The position numbers were made by a program, and so were the translations under genes. Shown here in pieces: positions 1-5,762 of a DNA stretch of 6,307 nucleotides (its first letter is position 1; each line of letters begins with the position of its first letter). Under the pieces are notes generated by a model, which did not search any database, was not told the origin of the DNA, and saw nothing but the letters and a program-made list of their open reading frames with translations. Origin of the DNA: Chloroflexota bacterium (GTDB lineage Bacteria; Chloroflexota; Dehalococcoidia; SZUA-161); contig DAOUTY010000104.1 of the NCBI GenBank assembly GCA_030668425.1, forward strand, positions 1 to 6,307, in the 5' to 3' direction.

Positions 1-953
1 AGAGCCCTCCCCATCCCGGCAAAATCAGTCACACCATCCTCGATCAGCCTATCAGCAAGTATTGGATCATTGATTCTACCGGTAGCTATGACCGGCACAT
101 TGACCGCTTCTTTTACTGCTCGAGCAGTATATGTGAACGCCCCTCTGGGAACTGACATCGCTATCTGGGGCACAGGTGCCTCATGCCAGGACAGGTTAAC
201 ATTTATTGCGTCGGCACCTGCCTTCTCCAGTTCCTGAGCAATCAGCACTGCTTCAGCGAGCCCATTTCCCCCTTCCATAAGCTCATCGCCAACTATCCTG
301 TATGATAGCGGGTAGTCATTGCCCACATTGCCTCTAATAGATTCGTTGACTTCAAGTAGAAATCTCATCCTATTCTTCAATTCACCACCATATTCATCTG
401 TACGTTTGTTGGTGATAGGAGAAAGAAACTGGTTAACCAAGGTATTAGTGGAGGCAACCAACTCAATTCCATCAAACGATGCCTCTTTGGTCCGCCTTGC
501 GGCTTCACCAAACCTGTCAACTACCTCATGAATCTCAGCGATAGTCAATTCCCTTGGCAACATATCATTCTTACGAGTAGTAACAGCAGAGCTAGACACT
601 GGTTGCTGTCCGGTCAGCTTGGGTAGGGCTGTCGCCCCCTGATGGCTGAGCTGAAGAAATACCCTGCTGCCATAAACCTTACAGGCTTCGGCCACTTCCT
701 TTAATCCCGGAATATACTTATCATCATAGATATCAAGGGATAGCCCCTGTCCCTTGCCAGCCTGATCAACATAGGCCATTCCTATAGTCAACAGACCTGC
801 CCCACCTTTCGCTCGCTCAATATAGAAGTTCTTCAGCCGATCGGTAGCGAAGCCATCCTCCGTTGCAAAGGCAAGGTGCATAGCCAGCATTACAATCCGG
901 TTACTGATTTCAATTGAACCTATGTTTGCAGGACGAAATAGATGCTTTAGCAT
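1..953 (-). CDS. FMN-dependent oxidoreductase, Old Yellow Enzyme / 2,4-dienoyl-CoA reductase (FadH-like) family; C-terminus beyond the left edge
   Basis: The 317 complete codons visible form most of the FMN TIM barrel of the FadH/NADH:flavin oxidoreductase family, which uses NAD(P)H to reduce activated C=C bonds such as those of enoyl- or dienoyl-CoA. Visible landmarks: an early 'SNRIVMLAMH' (17-26), 'RAKGGAGL' (47-54), FMN-contact 'QLSHQG' (101-106), 'NQFLSPITNKRTDEYGG' (174-190), 'YRIVGDE' (218-224), 'WHEA' (256-259), 'VPRGAF' (268-273) and 'RINDP' (293-297). The last four resemble E. coli FadH closely. His257 matches FadH catalytic His252, but the residue matching catalytic Tyr166 is Thr171. 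The ATG is supported by AAGGAG 11 nt upstream (plus-strand 965-970); in-frame TTG codons further up have no such support. The gene is divergent from the oxidoreductase operon. Whether it carries the C-terminal 4Fe-4S and FAD/NADPH domains of full-length FadH lies outside the window. Family call is firm; substrate is unknown. Confidence 0.93.
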   Translation of the reverse strand, partial: MLKHLFRPANIGSIEISNRIVMLAMHLAFATEDGFATDRLKNFYIERAKGGAGLLTIGMAYVDQAGKGQGLSLDIYDDKYIPGLKEVAEACKVYGSRVFLQLSHQGATALPKLTGQQPVSSSAVTTRKNDMLPRELTIAEIHEVVDRFGEAARRTKEASFDGIELVASTNTLVNQFLSPITNKRTDEYGGELKNRMRFLLEVNESIRGNVGNDYPLSYRIVGDELMEGGNGLAEAVLIAQELEKAGADAINVNLSWHEAPVPQIAMSVPRGAFTYTARAVKEAVNVPVIATGRINDPILADRLIEDGVTDFAGMGRA

Positions 954-964
954 GTATCTGATGA

Positions 965-970
965 CTCCTT
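965..970 (-). promoter_or_regulatory. Ribosome binding site of the FadH-like gene
   Basis: On the minus strand this reads AAGGAG, 11 nt before the ATG ending at 951. The spacing is slightly long but usable. It favours this ATG over two in-frame TTG codons about 8 codons upstream. Confidence 0.6.
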
Positions 971-1014
971 TTCTCAACAATTGGAGTTTCGCTAAATAGC
1001 CTGTCCTAGCATAG

Positions 1015-1030
1015 TCTTACAATAGTAAGA
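1015..1030. repeat. Perfect 6-bp inverted repeat in the leader of the FadH-like gene
   Basis: TCTTAC and GTAAGA flank a 4-nt AATA loop. If the minus-strand promoter proposed at 1094-1123 is right, this lies in the 5' untranslated leader, about 60 nt upstream of the start codon. It could be a weak RNA hairpin or a protein-binding dyad. The stem is AT-rich and has no T-run beside it, so it is not a convincing terminator. Confidence 0.35.
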
Positions 1031-1093
1031 AATCCCGATACCCCTACATCCAGAGGTTATCCAAGCATCAGAGCTTGCAGATGAACTCTTTCT

Positions 1094-1123
1094 ATTGTAG
1101 TACAACCATGGTAATCCTGGCAA
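1094..1123 (-). promoter_or_regulatory. Predicted sigma70-like promoter for the FadH-like gene
   Basis: On the minus strand, TTGCCA (plus coordinates 1118-1123, 5 of 6 to the -35 consensus) is followed by an 18-nt spacer and TACAAT (1094-1099, 5 of 6 to the -10 consensus). Transcription would begin near 1087, giving a leader of about 134 nt. Its -35 box is 9 bp from the -35 box of the opposing promoter. Confidence 0.5.
1095..1112. promoter_or_regulatory. Candidate operator: two adjacent short palindromes over the leftward promoter
   Basis: TTGTAGTACAA (1095-1105) is a perfect 5-1-5 inverted repeat overlapping the -10 box of the leftward promoter. ACCATGGT (1105-1112), an 8-bp palindrome, follows directly in its spacer. 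The 8-mer TACAATAG on the minus strand here (1092-1099) occurs again on the plus strand at 1018-1025. The position suits a repressor site, but no regulator gene is visible and such short dyads also arise by chance. Confidence 0.28.
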
Positions 1124-1132
1124 TTTGCTGCG

Positions 1133-1160
1133 TTGACAGACTCAAGTTCAATCCTATACC
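1133..1160 (+). promoter_or_regulatory. Predicted sigma70-like promoter for the oxidoreductase operon
   Basis: A perfect -35 box TTGACA (1133-1138), a 16-nt spacer and TATACC (1155-1160, 4 of 6 to the -10 consensus). Transcription would start near 1166-1168, leaving a leader of about 50 nt before the gamma-subunit ATG. No other promoter is evident before the downstream genes, so it may drive the whole rightward cluster. Confidence 0.55.
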
Positions 1161-1169
1161 ATATAGGTA

Positions 1170-1188
1170 AGGCCGCTGAAGGCGGCCT
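1170..1188 (+). repeat. GC-rich stem-loop at the start of the operon transcript
   Basis: AGGCCGC and GCGGCCT form a perfect 7-bp stem with a 5-nt TGAAG loop. It lies only a few nucleotides after the predicted transcription start and about 30 nt ahead of the gamma-subunit start codon. A 5'-terminal stem-loop of this kind can protect mRNA from 5'-end decay. No T-run follows, so a terminator role is unlikely. Confidence 0.5.
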
Positions 1189-1217
1189 GGGATTGTTATT
1201 AATAGGGTGTTAAAACT

Positions 1218-1757
1218 ATGATAAAGGTTAGGGTACACGGGAGAGGTGGTGAGGGCGCAGTAACGTTTGCACATATACTGTGTGCATCCGTCAGGTTCGA
1301 CGGCAAGTTTGGACTGTCCTGTATGAGTCCTGCTGTCGAGAGGAGAGGAGCGCCGGTGGAAGCATACGGGCGGATTGGCGATAAACGCATTGCCGAGCGG
1401 GGGAATATAGCAAAGCCCGACATTGTCACGGTCCTGAATCCTGCGCTTACGCAAGCCGTCAATATTGAAGCCGGCATGCCCGAGGACGGCAAGCTGATAG
1501 TCAATGCACGCAAGGATCTAGGGCTGTCACACACGACTGTCTATCTTGACGCCACTTCAATTGCAATGAGGATATTAAAGGTTCCCATTACCAATACTGT
1601 AATGCTGGGAGCCTTTGCCGCCGCTACCGGTCTTGTTACATTGGAATCCCTGGGAAAAGGTATGCGGCTGATACTTGGCTCCAGATTCTCAGAGGAGAAG
1701 CTACAGAGTAATCTTGAGGCCATCAGGGCTGGTTATGAAGAGGTGAAACGTGGATAA
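1218..1757 (+). CDS. porG: 2-oxoacid:ferredoxin oxidoreductase gamma subunit (pyruvate/2-oxoisovalerate type)
   Basis: This 179-residue protein has the usual length of PorG/VorC gamma subunits, which form domain III of the multisubunit 2-oxoacid:ferredoxin oxidoreductase and are implicated in coenzyme A binding. Motifs seen: the N-terminal 'GRGGEG' loop (8-13; the family usually has GRGGQG), 'ERRGAPVEAYGRI' (41-53), a 'KPDIVTVLNPAL' strand near the middle and a C-terminal 'NTVMLGAFAAATGLV' segment. The start is an ATG with a modest AGGGTG site 8 nt upstream. It is the first gene of the operon, and its end overlaps the delta subunit by 8 nt, which implies coupled translation and near-equal amounts. 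It should act in the cytoplasm with the delta subunit and the alpha-beta chain. The gamma family does not distinguish pyruvate from branched-chain or other 2-oxoacid substrates, so the symbol denotes the family only. Confidence 0.93.
   Translation: MIKVRVHGRGGEGAVTFAHILCASVRFDGKFGLSCMSPAVERRGAPVEAYGRIGDKRIAERGNIAKPDIVTVLNPALTQAVNIEAGMPEDGKLIVNARKDLGLSHTTVYLDATSIAMRILKVPITNTVMLGAFAAATGLVTLESLGKGMRLILGSRFSEEKLQSNLEAIRAGYEEVKRG
1739..1745 (+). promoter_or_regulatory. Ribosome binding site that fixes the GTG start of the delta subunit
   Basis: AGAGGTG lies inside the end of the gamma gene; counting from AGAGG, it is 6 nt before the GTG at 1750. No ATG occurs in frame before the first cysteine motif, so this site supports the GTG start and the overlap of the two genes. 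Confidence 0.6.
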
Positions 1758-2046
1758 GGTATTCATCAGAGGGGCCAGCGTCCACGCTACTGGCACAATT
1801 GCTCTTGTCTACAAGACAGGGACTTGGAGAGTACATGATCCGGTTGTAGATAACTCAAAATGCATCGGGTGCAAGATATGTTCGCAGTACTGCCCCGATG
1901 ATTGCATCGTTCGGCTCGACGTAGACAAATCTGCACCGGCGGATACCCCGCGCATCGAAATAGACATGGAATATTGCAAAGGATGCGGCATCTGCGCCCA
2001 TGAATGTCCTAAAGGGGCGATCCAGATGGTCGTATGTGAGGCGTAA
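1750..2046 (+). CDS. porD: 2-oxoacid:ferredoxin oxidoreductase delta subunit, 2[4Fe-4S] ferredoxin type
   Basis: A 98-residue iron-sulphur subunit matching PorD/VorD. It carries electrons from the thiamine centre in the beta domain to external ferredoxin. Two binding motifs are complete: Cys38-x2-Cys41-x2-Cys44-x3-Cys48-Pro and Cys76-x2-Cys79-x2-Cys82-x3-Cys86-Pro. About 37 residues precede the first motif, the usual delta N-terminal arm. Between the motifs is a 27-residue insert typical of delta subunits. Extra cysteines are Cys52 and Cys96. Translation starts at GTG, overlapping the gamma gene by 8 nt, and the stop is followed after 3 nt by the alpha-beta ATG. All three genes thus form one tightly packed unit. 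Confidence in the role is high; the 2-oxoacid used is not evident. Confidence 0.93.
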   Translation: MDKVFIRGASVHATGTIALVYKTGTWRVHDPVVDNSKCIGCKICSQYCPDDCIVRLDVDKSAPADTPRIEIDMEYCKGCGICAHECPKGAIQMVVCEA

Positions 2047-2049
2047 ACT

Positions 2050-4125
2050 ATGGAGATGTTTCTTTCAGGAAATCAGTGTATTGCTCACGGTGCCAAGCTA
2101 GCAAGGGTGGAGGTCATAAGTGCATATCCCATTACACCCGCCACTCCAGCCTCGGAAGAACTCTATGAGATGGTCACCCGAGGCGAGTTGGACGCTGAAA
2201 TCGTTAATGCCGAATCAGAGCTAGGTGCTATGGGTATCTGTGCAGGAGCGGCAGCAGGCGGATGCAGGACATTCAGTTGTACCTGCTCTCAGGGATTTGC
2301 CCTCATGCGGGAGATGCTATGGGCAGCTTCGGGAATGGCGCTACCCGTCGTCCTGGCTCTTACCAGCCGCGAAATCGGGATACCTCAGGGGCTACTGAGC
2401 GATCATTCTGATGCGCTTTCGGAAAGGGATGCAAGCTATCTCCAGTTCTTCGCCGAGGATGGACAAGAGATCATCGATTCTTTGATAATGGCCTACAAAA
2501 TCAGCGAGGACGGGAAGGTATTGCTGCCATCCCTGGTGATATCTGAAGGTCATCGGATGAGCCACAGCTTCGAGACGGTGGATGTCCCTGAGCAGGAACA
2601 GGTAGACAAGCTCCTCCCGAAGTACAACCCTAAGCACGTACTTGTTGATCCCAACTATCCCATAACCGGGGGCACACCAGTGATGTCACAGTATCCGTGG
2701 TTCAAGATGCAACAGTGCCAGGCAATGCAAGATGCAAAGCAGGTAATAAAAGACGTTTGTAAAGAGTACGCCGAGATTTTCGGCCGTCATTACGATTTGG
2801 TGGAAGCATACAAGACCGAGGATGCGGACGTGATCATGGTTAGCCTGGGCAGTACAGTCGGCATTATTAGGGAGAAGGTAGATGAGTATCGGGAAAAAGG
2901 CATAAAAGTAGGCCTGCTGAAGCTGAGAGTTTTCAGGCCGTTCCCCGAGGACGAAGTCAGAGAAGCCCTATTCAATGCCAAGAAGGTATTGGTGATCGAA
3001 CGAGCCCCCTCGCCGGGAAGCCTCTACGGAATAGCCTGCATTGAAGTGAAAGCAGCTCTCCAGAAATCGCAGGCGGCCATATCCAACATCATCGTCAGTG
3101 GCAAGGACATCGATGGCGAGGACATTGACGAGATATTTGAGAGCTGGATGAGCAGAGAGGACGAGTTTGCAGAGTGGTACAAGATGCAATACGACGAGCG
3201 GGCAGCAACCATGTCTGGCTATGATACTTACCAGAAGCTGCTCAACGGCGAGAAAGTGGAGAGGGAATTAATCGAGGAGGGAGAGGGCTGCCTCAGCAAG
3301 GGCTGCGCCTCGTGTGCCGGCTGCCTGAGTTTCGGTGCTATCAGGAAGTTTCTGAGTGTCTTTGGCAAGGATACGGTAGCTGTCCTAAATGGGGGTTGCC
3401 TCGGGACGTGCGCAACGCTCTTTCCTCTGACCGCATGGAAGATTCCCTCCTTCTTCTATACGTATAGTAATGCCGGAGCTACGATCAGCGGCATGGAAGT
3501 CGCCATGAAACTTAAAGGGATTGACGCGCATCTGATCGAGGTGGCCGGAGATGGTGCGATATTTGACATCGGCCTGCAAACATTCTCTGCCGCCCTGGAG
3601 AGAGGTCACCGAATAATCTATCTTTGCTATGATAATCAGGCCTATATGAATACCGGCATCCAGAGTAGCGGGTCCACACCATACGGAGCCAGGACCAAGA
3701 CAGCACCGAAAGGCAAGCCGATTAGAGTGAAGAATATTGCACAGATCGCAGCGGCTCATGGCGATGTATATATTGCAACTGCTTCCCCGGCCTACCCTGA
3801 CGACCTGTTGAAAAAGGCCAAGAAGGCAAAGAGTCTGAACAAGCCGTCCTTCATCCATGTGATCTGTCCGTGTCCTCCTGGATGGGAGTATGATCCTGCG
3901 TTGGGCGTAGAGATTGCCAGACTTGGAGTTGAGACTGGGGCTGTGGTGCTATACGAATATGAAAATGGCGAGGTAACCGTCAACAAGGTCCCCAAGAAGA
4001 GGAAGCCTGTAGAGGAATACCTCATGAAACAGGGAAGGTTCTCTCACCTCACCAAGGCCCAGATATCTCAGATTCAGGAAGAGGTTGACAGGGAGTTCGC
4101 CCGGCTGATTTCAGGAAGACTATAA
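2050..4125 (+). CDS. porA/porB: 2-oxoacid:ferredoxin oxidoreductase, fused alpha-beta subunit
   Basis: A single 691-residue chain joins two proteins usually encoded separately. The alpha half (about 1-385) has 'YPITP' (26-30), the TPP-activating Glu57 in 'ESELGAMG', 'SQGFALMREML', Arg107 and 'DHSD' (118-121), then domain II with 'LKLRVFRPFPEDE'. A linker (about 386-413) leads to the beta half, which binds thiamine diphosphate through 'GDG' (500-502) with 'YDNQAYMNTGIQ' (527-538), and one [4Fe-4S] cluster through Cys422, Cys425, Cys450 and Cys608 (in 'CPPGW'). It ends with 'PVEEYLMKQGRFSHL', as PorB proteins do. With the gamma and delta subunits it should convert a 2-oxoacid plus CoA to acyl-CoA, CO2 and reduced ferredoxin, or run in reverse. 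GAGG lies 8 nt before the ATG. The reading frame is uninterrupted across the junction. It is not an IorA-type indolepyruvate enzyme, which has a C-terminal ferredoxin domain. Substrate is unknown; residues 168-169 (His-Arg) depart from the usual hydrophobic pair. Confidence 0.93.
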   Translation: MEMFLSGNQCIAHGAKLARVEVISAYPITPATPASEELYEMVTRGELDAEIVNAESELGAMGICAGAAAGGCRTFSCTCSQGFALMREMLWAASGMALPVVLALTSREIGIPQGLLSDHSDALSERDASYLQFFAEDGQEIIDSLIMAYKISEDGKVLLPSLVISEGHRMSHSFETVDVPEQEQVDKLLPKYNPKHVLVDPNYPITGGTPVMSQYPWFKMQQCQAMQDAKQVIKDVCKEYAEIFGRHYDLVEAYKTEDADVIMVSLGSTVGIIREKVDEYREKGIKVGLLKLRVFRPFPEDEVREALFNAKKVLVIERAPSPGSLYGIACIEVKAALQKSQAAISNIIVSGKDIDGEDIDEIFESWMSREDEFAEWYKMQYDERAATMSGYDTYQKLLNGEKVERELIEEGEGCLSKGCASCAGCLSFGAIRKFLSVFGKDTVAVLNGGCLGTCATLFPLTAWKIPSFFYTYSNAGATISGMEVAMKLKGIDAHLIEVAGDGAIFDIGLQTFSAALERGHRIIYLCYDNQAYMNTGIQSSGSTPYGARTKTAPKGKPIRVKNIAQIAAAHGDVYIATASPAYPDDLLKKAKKAKSLNKPSFIHVICPCPPGWEYDPALGVEIARLGVETGAVVLYEYENGEVTVNKVPKKRKPVEEYLMKQGRFSHLTKAQISQIQEEVDREFARLISGRL

Positions 4126-4189
4126 AAAACAAGATTACATAGATCAAAATGGGTGATATCATTTAACGACCTATAAAGAGAGGTGAAGT
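4126..4189 (+). other. 64-nt gap between the alpha-beta gene and the ferredoxin gene
   Basis: An AT-rich spacer with no stem-loop plus T-run and no clear -35/-10 pair. It ends in GAGGTGA (4180-4186), a good ribosome binding site for the ATG at 4190. The lack of a terminator suggests transcription continues from the oxidoreductase genes into the ferredoxin gene. Confidence 0.5.
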
Positions 4190-4366
4190 ATGGCGATCGT
4201 TGTTTCAGAAAGGGAGTGCTTCGGTTGTGCCCTTTGCGTTTTATCTTGCCCCGAGGACGCGATTAAAATCACTTCCTCTTTCATCGTTGAAATAGATGAG
4301 GAAAAGTGCACTGAGTGTCTGGAGTGTCTATATTATTGTCCAGTTGACGCATTAACGGAGGCATGA
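4190..4366 (+). CDS. Small 2[4Fe-4S] ferredoxin
   Basis: A 58-residue ferredoxin of the clostridial type, a soluble low-potential electron carrier. The sequence begins 'MAIVVSERECFGCALC' and contains exactly eight cysteines: Cys10-x2-Cys13-x2-Cys16-x3-Cys20-Pro and Cys40-x2-Cys43-x2-Cys46-x3-Cys50-Pro. Its length is normal for the family, so it is complete although very short. A strong GAGGTGA site precedes the ATG. It sits between the 2-oxoacid oxidoreductase and the FAD oxidoreductase, whose start codon comes 1 nt after its stop. The likely role is to accept electrons from the delta subunit and pass them to, or receive them from, the FAD protein. This is inferred from position; the motif only proves an iron-sulphur carrier. 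Confidence 0.95.
   Translation: MAIVVSERECFGCALCVLSCPEDAIKITSSFIVEIDEEKCTECLECLYYCPVDALTEA
4357..4361 (+). promoter_or_regulatory. Ribosome binding site of the FAD oxidoreductase inside the ferredoxin gene
   Basis: A consensus GGAGG lies within the last codons of the ferredoxin, 6 nt before the ATG at 4368. Together with the 1-nt gap between stop and start, it shows translational coupling of the two genes. Confidence 0.75.
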
Positions 4367-4367
4367 G

Positions 4368-5675
4368 ATGGAGAAGAAAACGTGTGACTGTGTAGTCATA
4401 GGGTCGGGTATCGGCGGGATGTGTGCCGCAGCGAAGCTAGCTCATTCAGGCTACAAGACAATAGTAATTGAAAAGCTCCCCATACTGGGTGGTCGATATA
4501 CCCAGATAGAGTACAAAGGCTACAAGATTTGTACCGCGGCATACATGATACTCTACGGCAAGAATGACCCGGTCTATCTTACCCTAAACGAGGTCGGAGC
4601 CCCCGAAATCGAAACGGCCCACACTGGCCCAATGCCACAAACATACCGAATGGGCGGCAAGGACTATGAGATGACGGGGAAAGGCGCGCTCAGAGACATG
4701 ATCTCCTGGGCCAGCAAGGACAAGGATGAAGAAAACAGGGTAATGACCGCGTTGAAGAGAGCTATGCTGTGGTACGAGCCCCCGGATACGATAACCTTTG
4801 ATGATTGGATGCTTCAATATGCCGACAGCAAGACGATTCGTAACCTATTCCAGAGTCTAGTTGCGGCCTGGGCCGGCGCCAATTCCTGGGAGATTACCGC
4901 CGGACAGTGGTTCCGAATTCTGAAGGGAATGACGGTTGGCGGGAATCCTATCATACTTAAGAATGGCGTGAAAGATGTCATCGACGCCCTGGAGAAGGTA
5001 ATCACGGACAATCACGGTGAGATCCTCACCAGAACAAGAGCAAGAAGAATCATCGTTGAGGACGGAGTGGCAAGGGGTGTTGCCGCTGAGAGAGGAGGGG
5101 AGGAACTGCAGATCGAAGCAAAGACAGTGATCAGCAATGCCGGGCCCAAGAAGACGATCAAGCTGGGAGGAGACCACAATTTCGATCGAGCGTATCTCAA
5201 AGAAGTAGCGGAGCGGGTTAAGCCGGCAGCAGGATTGGAATTCACGATAACAAGTGATGAACCGTTACTGGATGCCCCCTCGGTACTTTTCACCGCAGAT
5301 ACTCAGAGGCTCGAGTGTTTCGTGGGAGATTGCACCCCTGATGGCAAACACCTGTTGCGTACCGCCTCTGTTCCCGAGTCCACTGTGCTGTATTCTCCCA
5401 TGAAGGAATATGACATATTCCTGCGAGACCTGAAGGAGACCTTCCCCGATTTCGAGAAGCGCGGGGGCAGAATTCTATTAGCCCGGAATTTCTGCGGTGA
5501 CTGGCCGTTCTACGGCACCTGGCCGGGAGACTGTCTCGGCCAGAAAACGCCCGTTGAGGACCTATACAACGTTGGGGATGCGGTGATTCCGGGAGGCTGG
5601 GTTGGCGGCAGCGGAGCTGCCCAAAGCGCTAAAGTGGTAGTGGAAGACATAAAGACAAGGGTAAAGCCAGCGTAG
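4368..5675 (+). CDS. FAD-dependent oxidoreductase, phytoene desaturase (CrtI)-like family
   Basis: A 435-residue flavoprotein. The N-terminus has the dinucleotide-binding loop 'VVIGSGIGG' (9-17), with Glu35 at the end of the second strand to hold the FAD ribose and 'GGR' at 41-43. The C-terminus has the family's second FAD motif, 'LYNVGDAVIPGGWVGGSGAAQSAK' around 399-422. Between them is a variable substrate domain. CrtI-like proteins desaturate, saturate or isomerise polyene and isoprenoid chains, and many family members act on other substrates. At 435 residues it is shorter than carotenoid desaturases (about 490-510). No carotenoid or isoprenoid biosynthesis gene is nearby, so phytoene is an unlikely substrate. 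No signal peptide is evident. Its coupling to the ferredoxin gene suggests a ferredoxin-dependent reaction, as known for the archaeal geranylgeranyl reductase and its neighbouring ferredoxin in Methanosarcina. Fold and cofactor are firm; the reaction is unknown. Confidence 0.9.
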   Translation: MEKKTCDCVVIGSGIGGMCAAAKLAHSGYKTIVIEKLPILGGRYTQIEYKGYKICTAAYMILYGKNDPVYLTLNEVGAPEIETAHTGPMPQTYRMGGKDYEMTGKGALRDMISWASKDKDEENRVMTALKRAMLWYEPPDTITFDDWMLQYADSKTIRNLFQSLVAAWAGANSWEITAGQWFRILKGMTVGGNPIILKNGVKDVIDALEKVITDNHGEILTRTRARRIIVEDGVARGVAAERGGEELQIEAKTVISNAGPKKTIKLGGDHNFDRAYLKEVAERVKPAAGLEFTITSDEPLLDAPSVLFTADTQRLECFVGDCTPDGKHLLRTASVPESTVLYSPMKEYDIFLRDLKETFPDFEKRGGRILLARNFCGDWPFYGTWPGDCLGQKTPVEDLYNVGDAVIPGGWVGGSGAAQSAKVVVEDIKTRVKPA

Positions 5676-5762
5676 TCAGTAACGGGATCCCCTGGAAAGA
5701 CGATAGCGTTATCGGCATCCCTGTGAAATACAGTTAAGTGAACGCTGAGGAGGTAAAAGCAC
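5676..5762 (+). other. 87-nt gap before the acyl-CoA dehydrogenase-like gene, with possible secondary structure
   Basis: CGATA (5701-5705) and TATCG (5710-5714) can form a small hairpin, enclosed by GGGAT (5684-5688) and ATCCC (5717-5721). No T-run follows, so this is not a clear terminator, and no good promoter pair is seen. The gap ends with the near-ideal ribosome binding site GAGGAGGT (5747-5754), 8 nt before the next ATG. Read-through from the upstream genes is the simplest view. Confidence 0.4.

Noticed and set aside
319..531. 70-codon open frame on the plus strand
   Set aside because: It lies antisense to the well-supported FadH-like coding sequence, its protein resembles nothing recognisable, and it has no clear ribosome binding site.
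1194..1202. Extended -10-like TG-T-TATTAA as an alternative promoter for the operon
   Set aside because: It would start transcription on top of the ribosome binding site and has no -35 box at proper distance; the TTGACA promoter upstream is better.
1092..1534. Two overlapping minus-strand open frames opposite the gamma subunit
   Set aside because: Both are antisense to a gene with clear family motifs and have composition expected of antisense frames.
3385..3858. 157-codon minus-strand open frame opposite the beta half
   Set aside because: Its length reflects codon bias of the real gene on the other strand; no family motif is visible.
2050..4125. Indolepyruvate:ferredoxin oxidoreductase IorA, which is also a fused TPP enzyme
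   Set aside because: IorA carries a C-terminal 2[4Fe-4S] ferredoxin domain, absent here. This chain instead has PorA and PorB motifs in order and is accompanied by separate gamma and delta subunits.
5684..5721. Nested inverted repeats after the FAD gene as a terminator
   Set aside because: The stems are only 5 bp each and no run of T follows, so intrinsic termination is not supported.
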